Origin: Mimachlamys varia | Taxonomy: Eukaryota; Mollusca; Bivalvia; Pectinida; Pectinidae | Reading direction: 5' to 3' | DNA: 64,000 bases | Assembly: GCA_947623455.1 (NCBI GenBank) | Contig: OX392538.1 | Location: 1,054,001 to 1,118,000 of the forward strand | In this document: piece by piece, positions 1-9,800 of the stretch | Layout of the letters: each line of letters begins with the position of its first letter | How positions within the stretch are numbered: the stretch's first letter is position 1 | Made by a program: the position numbers and the translations under genes | Notes under the pieces: generated by a model | The model's input: only the letters and a program-made list of their open reading frames with translations | What the model was told of the DNA's origin: nothing | Databases searched by the model: none

Positions 1-836
1 ATCGCTGTTTTTTGCATTGTAGGCTTGGACAAGTGGTGCTATGTAAGATGTCCAGTCAGGTTTTTTATGCTCCTCAAGGGTTGCTAGCATCCCTAGGAGT
101 GTTCTGTTAAACCTTTCTGCCGATCCGTTTGCCTGTGGGTGATATGGAGTTTGTCCTGGTCTTCTGAACTGCTGCGATATTACAGAGTTCTTTAATAACT
201 TTGCTCTCAAAGTTTCGACCTAGATCACTGTGAAGCTGCTCGGGTTATGAACTTTTCGTACAAAGCCTTAGCTGTTGTATGTGCTGTCTGATTGCGACAA
301 GGCACTGCCTGAGCATATCTGGTGAAGTGATCAGTTATGACCAGTATATTCTCATACCCACTCGAGGATCTCTCAAGACTTAGAAAATCAATACAAAGTC
401 TTTGAAGCGGCCTTGAGGATTCTTTAGCGACTCACTCATCGACTGGTTTTACTGGTGTCTTACGTCTGATACAGCGACCACACGTCTCAACTTTCATGTT
501 AACGTCTTTCTCAAGACCAGGCCAGTAAAATCGTTGCCGTGCTAGCCAAAGAGTTTTCTCCCTTCCCTGATGTCCAACATCATCATGAACACCCTTAAGC
601 GCTAGGGAATGGTAATGTTTTGGCAAGACGAGCTGATTTACTTTCTTACCGTCGTGAGAAACGGTTCTATAAAGAACAACGTCGCGCAAACGTAACCTGC
701 TCCAAGCTCTCAGAAGTTTTTGCACAAACGGGGACTTATTGTGTAATGGTTTCCCCCTGGGATGAAAATCGGTTCTCACAAGGTCTGAAACCCTGGCAAT
801 GTCTGGATCAACCCTTTGTTCCTTTCTCCAATCTAC
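1..836 (-). pseudogene. Decayed Gypsy-type (Ty3) integrase fragment, running off the left edge
   Basis: Read on the minus strand, about 432-836 encodes an integrase zinc-binding domain. The HHCC pattern is visible as GVHDDVGH, then about 30 residues, then CGRC, preceded by a region rich in W, D and P typical of the RNase H-integrase linker. Below 432 the catalytic core continues in shifted frames: a GYENILVITDHFTRYAQ stretch carries the second strand with its Asp, and near positions 60-150 the PYHPQANG...AERFN motif carries the catalytic Glu. At least one frameshift and several stops lie between about 150 and 300, so this is a relic. Its upstream end at about 836 coincides with the end of homology between the two inverted arms. 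The rest of the element lies outside the window or is deleted. Family assignment is firm, the clade unknown. Confidence 0.85.
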
Positions 837-1374
837 CAACATTTCTTTTTGTAACAAGGATACATGCTTCTGAAAAATCAAAAATTTTTGCACAAGTGAA
901 TTCATGGCTTGACAGAAAATGCAAAGATAATGATATGTCAGCGTGCTCGTTTTTGTGCTATGATCGGTCAAAGATAACATTGTGACATGATAAGTGATTT
1001 TAAGTGAATTTTGTTGTTTTGACCGATTGCAGGGCATCTTTATACAATATCTTCCGAATTTGTAATCGATAATGAATGAATAGCAATTTGATTTACCCCT
1101 ACCCCTTATTTTTGTAATGAGAAAACCCTCATTTTTCACCATGTTTTGCATCATAAAGTTGTACTGCAAAACATAGCTTGCTACAATTAAAATATGGCGA
1201 AGCTTTGATGTTTTAAAGAGATTAATCTTGCATCAAAAGGTGAAATTTCGGTCTTTTGAAAAAAAATTACAACGAAATTTGCATCTTTGAACTGGCCACC
1301 AAATTGGTAAAAAACTTTAACTAATGTAAAAAAAAGTTCTACAAGCAACAAATCCCTATATTTGCATGTGATAA

Positions 1375-1600
1375 CGATTTACATGATGGGTGTCGTAGAT
1401 GAAGCAGAATATTCTTACCCTTCTGGAACACCTGGTCTAATTATCTTGTACTTTTACTCGGGTCTCCATGTAAATCTTTCCTTTGTTCATATTTTGCCCC
1501 AGGTTTTATCGATTTTGAGTTCGGATTATGATTTTATTGGCCCTTCGATATTCTCTTATTTACACAATTTTCAGATGCCATGAATGCTATTACAATGATC
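1375..1600 (+). repeat. PLE 3'-tail fragment, arm copy
   Basis: It carries the block 'gtcgtagatgaagcagaa', then 'tctggaacacctggtc' and 'taaatctttcctttgttc', found downstream of the PLE reverse transcriptase at 62160-62390. The partner in the right arm is 38910-39105 in the opposite direction, so this insertion predates the duplication. Confidence 0.7.
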
Positions 1601-2295
1601 ATAATGTCTATAACATAAAATCTTTAAATGAGATTAGAACGAGACTTGAACGTGACTGAAACCTGAGACGAAAACATCCTTACTAGTTGTTACGATGTAG
1701 ATATCGAAAGTTTTTATTGGGGTGTTAGTAACGCCGTCCATATAGCGATTATTTAAAAACCGGATGAACGCAGTTTGAGACACTTAGCGGTTATGTCCGT
1801 AATTACTGTAAATAAGGGAGACAACTTTTACAGTATCTGGTGCCCGTCACTGTTGATCGCGACAAAATTGTTATTAACAATCGGTATTCCGAAAGTTAAA
1901 TTTCCCGTCTATGTCTAGAAAATGAAAGTAGAATAATAGTTCAGCTTGAAAAATAGCCGCAAAAGCTGTGACAGTCGAGGTGAGGTGAAACTTTCGTTCC
2001 CTAACGTCAATTCCGGAAGAAGAAAAAATCTCCATGGTGCAAATTAATTAATAATGAATCAGTTAAATGTATTGTAATCACCAGCACTTGAATGAGTTAT
2101 TTTTTAAATTGGAAATATCAGGCGAACCCTTAGACACATGTGACAAAGGTAGACTCGTTCATCAGAACGAAACACCGAATTTACCGATTATTCCAGTTCA
2201 GAATTAATTAAGAAATCCAAATTTGCGGTACAATAAACGAAAGACTGAAAAAAGCAAAACTAAGGAAATAGAAATACGCGAATAGAAACTATTAT

Positions 2296-2796
2296 TTTGA
2301 TATACAATGATATACAATATTTGATATAGCGCCCTATCTAGCTAAGATAAGCCACTCTAAAGCGCTTTACAGTACATAGATATACAATTTTTATACAATC
2401 AATACAATTAACACATACAGTTCTAGCATAAACAATTATGAGGAGTTCGCAGGAGCTGCCTTATCGGACGCTAACTACTTGTCCTATACCACCTGGCTAA
2501 TATCTCCATATGTGTGTGTGTATGTAAGCGTGTGTGCTGGAGATGAATTGTGTTCTGTTTGTAGTGGAACCGTGTTTCCAACGGCATCTTTTATAGTGCC
2601 ACCACACTTGAATGCTACATCACAGGTACTGCAACATCCACCCCAGACCATTTTATACTCCACCTGGGTTGTTGGAGTTGTGTGGGCAGGAGAAAAACAC
2701 TTTCTCTGAATGTTCCATGTGTATGACGATTACGGGGATCGAACCCCGGCCGCCTGCATGGAAGGCCGAAGTGTTAACCACTCGACCAATCCGCCC
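2296..2796 (-). mobile_element. tRNA-derived SINE, private to the left arm
   Basis: The minus strand starts with a tRNA-like head. Box A (TGGTCGAGTGG) is the complement of 2778-2788; box B (GGTTCGATCC) is the complement of 2736-2745. A body of about 400 nt follows, ending in a tail with AAAGCGCTTTAGAG and GGCGCTATATC. The element is flanked by ATTAT at 2291-2295 and 2797-2801. The right arm at about 38100-38115 shows the empty site, so the insertion is younger than the inverted duplication. A second member is at 42844-43290. The tail resembles SINE tails in other aquatic animals, but the family is not named here. Confidence 0.75.
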
Positions 2797-3664
2797 ATTA
2801 TGATGTACAATGCACAATGAACAATTATAAAAGGATGTTTAGACTGGAAAATTCTACGTTTTATCAAATTATTTTATAAATGTTATCTTTTAGTTGAAAG
2901 TTCACTTATGATTGTCCAACCAAAGAGTCTGTTATATCTTAAACTTTAATCTTTGAAATTTATGTGAACTTCACAAAAAATTTCGTTTTCAGTTGCATTA
3001 TTTTGATTTTTTTTGTCGTTGGCGGACAAAAACTTGAATACACGTTACACTCTCTGAAATTAGCAAAAGGGTTTCTAATCTTAAAATTCCTCTCCATGTG
3101 TTCACCTTACGACTGGTATAGACATTTGGTTTCCGGTAACGATGTCCGACAACTAAGCCACAGTTGTACTTGACTTCTCTTTAAAGTACCCAATATATAC
3201 TTTACTCAGAGCACTTAATGTTTTGGATATATTTTGTTTAGATTTAGGTAGTTTGTGGTTAAGAATTTGAGGAATGACTGTTGCATTGGAGTCGTCCGTA
3301 ATTTCCTCCCTTTTTTCAAATGGGTACAGTGTAAATACGAGCAGTGGTCAGTATGACATAACTGTTTAGCATTACCTTGCTCCGCCAATCAATTTCTACT
3401 TAGATTGAACGACCAATCATATCGTTTGTTGTCAGATTCCTTCACAGTAAAACCACAGGCCGTGCTATTCGTTATTGTCCCTTCTATCTAAATCGTAGAA
3501 ACTGACCTAACAGAGTTATGACGCAAAGTCTGACGCAGTGAACACAGAGACCTGAAAAGTTGTTACAGCCAGTTTGCATTTTAAAAAATGCACCTTTTAC
3601 ATTTTATTTTTTACCGTGTTCAAACACCTCCTTCAGTACTTCCAGTACTTTTGATTGTCTTTAG

Positions 3665-3832
3665 GTGTGTGACGAGCTGGTTAAGAAGTGGTCTTCACTA
3701 GTAAACGAGGAGCGCGTACCTTTGTCCGTCCACTTGTTCGAATATTCTCTCAAGGTCGCACTACTCTCGATGTTTGGGAAATCTTTCGCTAATGATGAAG
3801 ATATCCTGGACTTCCGTCGGTGCTATGATGTG
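3665..3832 (+). CDS. CYP20A1: CYP20A1 copy A, exon 5 equivalent
   Basis: The exon is 168 nt, phase 0 at both ends, with acceptor 'tctttag' and donor 'gtaagt'. It encodes VCDELVKKWSSLVNEER and on to FRRCYDV, matching the helix C-D region of CYP20A1. It differs from copy B at a few residues, for example CDE against CGE and FGK against FGE. Confidence 0.85.
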
Positions 3833-6800
3833 GTAAGTCTATTCTTGAAGTTGAATTGATGTGGTACATGTATTACAAATAGCGAGAGACAGGATCTATC
3901 TGGTGTTTTATACACTAATAATGTTAAAAGGTCGGTCACATTGCAACAGTGCATTACAATTCAGTTTGAATTTCACTTAGGCATTTTAACTTTTCGACTT
4001 TTTGCGTGTTTTAGTATTCAGGAGAGAAATAAAGAAACAATAAGACTAACTGGTACAGTACTGGTTAATTAATTTATAACAGATCTGGACAGAGATGGAA
4101 AGAAGTTTGACGGAAAATGAACCAGAGAAAGACAGTCCGAGAGGAAAAGCGTTTCAGGAAGGTAGATACACCTTGCTTCATTATTTTTTCACTAACGTGT
4201 CTTCCACTTCGGCTTATACACGTTCTCTGTCATCTGTACTCCAATAATATGTACTTCTATCTTCTGTTCTTCCTCAAACTGTCAACCAGTAATCTAAACA
4301 TCATTGGTCTAAGATCCTATCTATTTTACTCCAATAATTCCATGTAATATACTTCCATTACCACAGGAAAATAAACCCCAGTGACATTGACCCAGTGAGT
4401 TCTATTGTCTGAACTCCATCAATATGTTATTCGATCTTATTGTCTTATACGTGTACCGTTCGCACTTTATTAATTTCTTTTTAAATTTTCTGATATCCTA
4501 TGATCTTAAATCATGAACTCTCATATGATCTTAACTCATTTGATCTTCTGTGATCTTAAACCTTCTGATCTCCTGAGATATTAACTCATCTGATCTCCTG
4601 TGATCTTAAATCTTCGGATCTCCTGTGATCTTAAATCTTCTGATCTCTTGTGATCTTAAATCTTCTGATCTTGTGTGATCTTAAATCTTCTGATCTCATG
4701 TGATCTTAAAACATAAACTCTTATGTGATCTTAAATCATCTTATCTCCTGTGATCTTAAATATTCTGACCTTCTGTGATATTATATCTTCTGATCTCATG
4801 TGATCTGCATTCTTCTGATCTCATGTGATCTTGAATCATCCCATCTCCTGTTACCTTAAATCATCTGTACACCTATCATCTGTGATTCTATCGACTATAT
4901 AGATACTAATAGGTAAACATCATTATTTAAAAAAGTCATCAGATGTCTCTTTTACAGAATGCATATCACAAAACGTGCATATTTCATCTTTATACCACTA
5001 ATTCAAAGCATCACTGGTCTTTGTTTACGTACACCTGGGTTTTTGTTATTTTCTGGCTCTGACGGGGCGGATCATGTGACCAATTCAAACAAGTAGCAGG
5101 CGAGAAACAGGAAGTTTCAATCCCTTAAAATGTGTCCAAATTGAACAAATTTGACGGTTCGACCGCGCATTTTTTTTTATTTTAGCAATAGACCAGTTTC
5201 ACAATCGCCTCGGTAGCTAAAAATAGTCGCTGTATCAAAGTCAAAACGAAGCGGAGGTTGTAAGACTGACTTCCGGTTATCTGTCAAACCATTAGCGAGA
5301 ACGTGCCGCTGACTCTTGCAGCATTTTATAGCGATTATCATGTGTGAAACCAAGAGAAATATTAAGGGAAGACAACAAAAGTATTACTTTAAAATAAGGC
5401 TAGCTTGACGCTATATATAGCCGTTACGCTGGATCGACTGAGACAACCAAATTAAAGCGAACCAATCTGATGAAATTCGCATCACGGTCGTTTACAGGCG
5501 AACTCCAACACCATCAGGAATTCAAGTAATCTTGAAATAGACAATTTTATAATATTAAAAAATGTTCAAAGTAGTGAATACTAGAACAAATGTTTTTTCT
5601 ACTTTTATGTTGATTAATAAGTTCTTACTTTAACCACGGAATAAGATGTGCTTGTACACCTGTATCAGAGACGTATAAAGCCATACGTCTCGAGCTCTGG
5701 CCTGTATGATTTTACATACAAACATGTGGTTCAAGATTTATCTAACCATGGTATATGAAAATCATCATACATTTAACGTATTCCTCAAGTCAAAATAGGG
5801 ATAAAACGGGAAAACATTGCAATAGAATATAAAAGAAGCGTACTAAAATCTACCATTAGGATTTAGTTTTTTTTTAACAAATCGGGGCAAGAAATTCAGC
5901 GTAATCGCATACTGGGTCAGATTTGAAGTGCAATAACTAATTATTACACAATTCTGATTGCGAAATGAATAGCTGTATTTCAAATTCAGTTTATGTATAT
6001 TACAGATTGGCCAAAATCGTTTTACTGATATGTCCTGATTAAAAACAAAATATCCATCAATATCCCAAAATATTCTTTTTCAACACATGTACTTAACGAT
6101 AATATCTTTTTCACGTTTTAAGTGCAGAAGATATCATGAAAAAACCTCAGTAGCAAAATAAGATCATATTGATTTTTTATTAATGACATTTGATTTAATT
6201 GTTAAATTTGATTGGTGATTCATTTACACACGAAAAGGTCGTCAAAATATGCTGATTTTGCACTTTTGCGAAATCCATATTGAATGTTTTACTTATTTCC
6301 TTCAAGTGTGTTTTATTGATAGGAAAGACAAATACTTAAATTATTTTTATTTCCATTAAAGTGTGAACATTGCTCGGATAAGATAAATGAGCCAATATGC
6401 TTAAAACCAAACTTTGAAAACACTACCTTAATTATTCGGTGTAATATGAACGATTTCACTATTCTTCAATTTCTGAACAACAAAACTCCTTATTTATCGG
6501 CCAAGTTTAATCAGAATACCTGAAGACCTTATACCATGAAAGCATGTGAAAAGATTTTAACAATATGTTTTTGATCGAATTGGCCCCATAGCCAACTTTG
6601 AAGATTGAAAAAAAAAACAATATGAAAGCATATAAGAATACATATATATGTAATATTTTAATACATTTATTCATACAGATCTAACAATGGTGTTTATGAT
6701 AATTTTTATTTTCTGTTGTCTGGAAAATGAAATAAAAAAGCTTGCATGTTCAACATTCGGATGATTTTAAGTGACTTTGACTATATATGCAATACTTTCT

Positions 6801-9800
6801 ATCGATTTAGTGTACTTGTTTGTATTAAACATGAACTAGTTGTAGTGTAGACCCAGCATTGAAAAACAATAAAGTAAATTCTGTTGTAATTTTGTCCTGG
6901 TTAGGCCAGGGACGTATATGTGACATATCTCGCATGTATATAGTCCTTGGTTAGACCTATATGTTTTGGCTAATTTGACTGGACTATATTTTATTTTTCT
7001 AAAAATATGTACCTGTTGCATTGGCACAGGAACCAAACCTGAACTTAATCTACCGTTAATTATTTGCCTGTAATATTTTAATCCACCGTTAATTATTTGC
7101 CTGTAATATTTTATAGTAAGCTAAAGTTTAGAAAATATGTAGTTTTACTCTTTCAATGCCGCGTCACCTATCAGAGTCAACTGCCCGATTCTTTATTTAG
7201 AAGAAGGAATTTATAATATACCCGCTAGATCTATATTTATATCGTGTATTTATGAAAACAAAGTATTGTATAAGACGGTTGTAACTAGGCGAAGTGCCAT
7301 TGTAGACGTTTGTACACCGACATGTACGTGTCAAGCAATAGTCAGTCAGTGACTATGAGCAGGATTTCGGGTAGATTGGCGATCGGGTGTGATCGATTTT
7401 CAACGGTTATGAGTTATAGAAATTAATTTTATAATAAACCTAATGTATCTAAGTACGAAAAACAGTTACCTCCAAACACGAATTCATGAGGTATTCAATT
7501 TATTGCCGACCACAGTTCACGGGGGTCATAACCATTTTCAACACCATATGTGTACACTGTACCTGACCTGTGACGGCTTGAACACGCGTGCCCTCGTCAA
7601 GCACCAGTAAAAAGCAGCATGCCGTAATATTAACTGATGAATATGATAGCATTAACTACAGTACACTTTTTAATATTAACACGTGTTCATGACCGACATG
7701 TACATGTCAAAACTTTGTCGCTTTTCTTTACTGTATAAATCTGTTTGCGATGCATGTGTTTACTACTCACAACTCTTGAAACATCAAACCGGAAATGATT
7801 CTTACAACCTCCGCCTCGTTCTGGGTATCACAGTGTCAAGGGAGGTAAAAACAAACAGCGATTGTGAAAAAGGTCTATTATTGTACTTATTCCCTGTTTC
7901 CTTGAACTCACATAATATCAAATAATATCTGTACCACAGTTATCTGCTAAAGTAAGCTTTTGTATTTCTTAATCTTTCTCAATTTACATTTCTATATCTT
8001 GATTGCGGTGATCTTTCAATAATCTCATTACATCTTCTCCACTTCAATAATCTGTATTCCACCTATGTGAACTTCAGTGATGAATAGTCCTAATTCCACA
8101 ATCACGGAGGGATGCAAACAGGTGACATAAGTATATTCTGTGTATTGTCTAGTGTTGATATACATATCATTGATGTCTGTTGTAACCGTTGTAATAATGA
8201 CAGTATCCAAGGATATCACAGCATAATTAGGTAATGTACGATATGTCTGAAGTTTTGTACTGAAGTTTTGTACTACAATGCAATCTCACCGGTTGATGAC
8301 TATCTCCTATATATATACAGTGACAAATCCATACTGTTTTTTCTTACCTTATTTTAATATGCAAAGGAATAAAAGGAGTACTTATGCATTATCTACAGCC
8401 TTTTGTTTACACAGCTCTTCAAAAGTCTGCACCTCTTATTTCGAGAGTCGTTAAACACCGCCGTGACAACACACCAATCCAAGGTCAGGAACTGATCGTT
8501 GATTTGGTGATTAAATACAGCGATGGCGATGACGAACTTATCAACAGTGATACCATCACTTACATAGTTGGAGGTTTCCATACAACTGGCTATCGTACGT
8601 TTCTAAATCTGTCAATTTTTCAATGCATTTAGTTTTTTATTAACCCTATCAAGCTAAAATTGTATTTGGTTCATACCGTTAGATTAGTGGAACACCCATA
8701 TATCGACAGTTTGCAGTAATATACAATTTTTGCTGTAATACTTAAGTGTACATGTTTTTTTTAATTTTGAATCGTAACAGTTATAGATTTTTAAAAAAAA
8801 ATCTTGATTTAACTTTTTATGTCCCCGCCATAGACTGCCAGGGTTTATAGTGTTGCCCTTGGTTCCAATTTCTTTATTCAACAATGAAGCATATTTTTGC
8901 TTCCTCTCAATTATGCTTAAAGAGATATTGAACCGTGTTTCAGTGTATAGTTTCATGATGGAAATATAGAGGTCATGTTCTGATTTATCCAAATCAATTC
9001 GGGTACCCAGTGCGTTAGAATCACAGCACCTGGGGTTTATTTTTATGTATAAAGCAAGTATGACATTTCTATACATCTTTTGCAGTACTTACCTGGGGAT
9101 TCTATTTCCTGGCTTCTCACCCTGAGGTTCAGGAGAAGGCGTTCAATGAGATTAAAAAGGAACTGGGAAACAAGGAGTTAGATCACACAAACATTGAGGA
9201 TATCCCGTAAGTGTCGGAATGTATAAGTAATTATTATTTGCTGGTATGTTATAAATATGCTATATGTTATTGTTGAGATTGAGAATGGTGACTCGGTTCT
9301 CACTTTGAATGTGCGTGTGTTACGTCATCTTTGAAGGCTTGATGCTTACTTAGATGTGACCAAGATTTACATGACGAGTGTTAACAAAACAATAATCGAT
9401 TATACCAGGGTCACAATATGAACAAAGGAAAAATTAACATGGAGTCTCTTGTAAAAGTACCAGAGAATAAGACAAGTTGTTCCGGAAGTGTAAACAACTT
9501 CTGCTTCATCGACGACACACGCCATGTAAATCTTTGTCACATCCAAGTAAACATCAAGTTCTCAAATAAATAAGAGAATACCGAAGCGATAACAAAATCA
9601 TTATCAAAACTCAAAATCGATTAAACCAGGGGCAAAAATGAACAAAGGAAAAATTGACATGGAGACTCCTGTAAAAATACAAGAGAATACGACCAGGTGT
9701 TCCGGAAGAGTAAGCGTCTTCTGCTTCATCGACGACACCCGCCATGCAAATCTTTGTCGAATCCAAGTAAACATCAAGTTCTCAAAATGAGAACCGAGTC

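Noticed and set aside
432..1169. 245-codon frame as one protein
   Set aside because: Only the part from about 836 down is integrase. The N-terminal part lies in arm sequence shared with 39360-39690 and is an accidental extension.
2736..2796. tRNA gene on the minus strand
   Set aside because: A and B boxes are present, but the acceptor and anticodon stems do not close well, and the segment is the head of a 500-bp SINE with target duplications.
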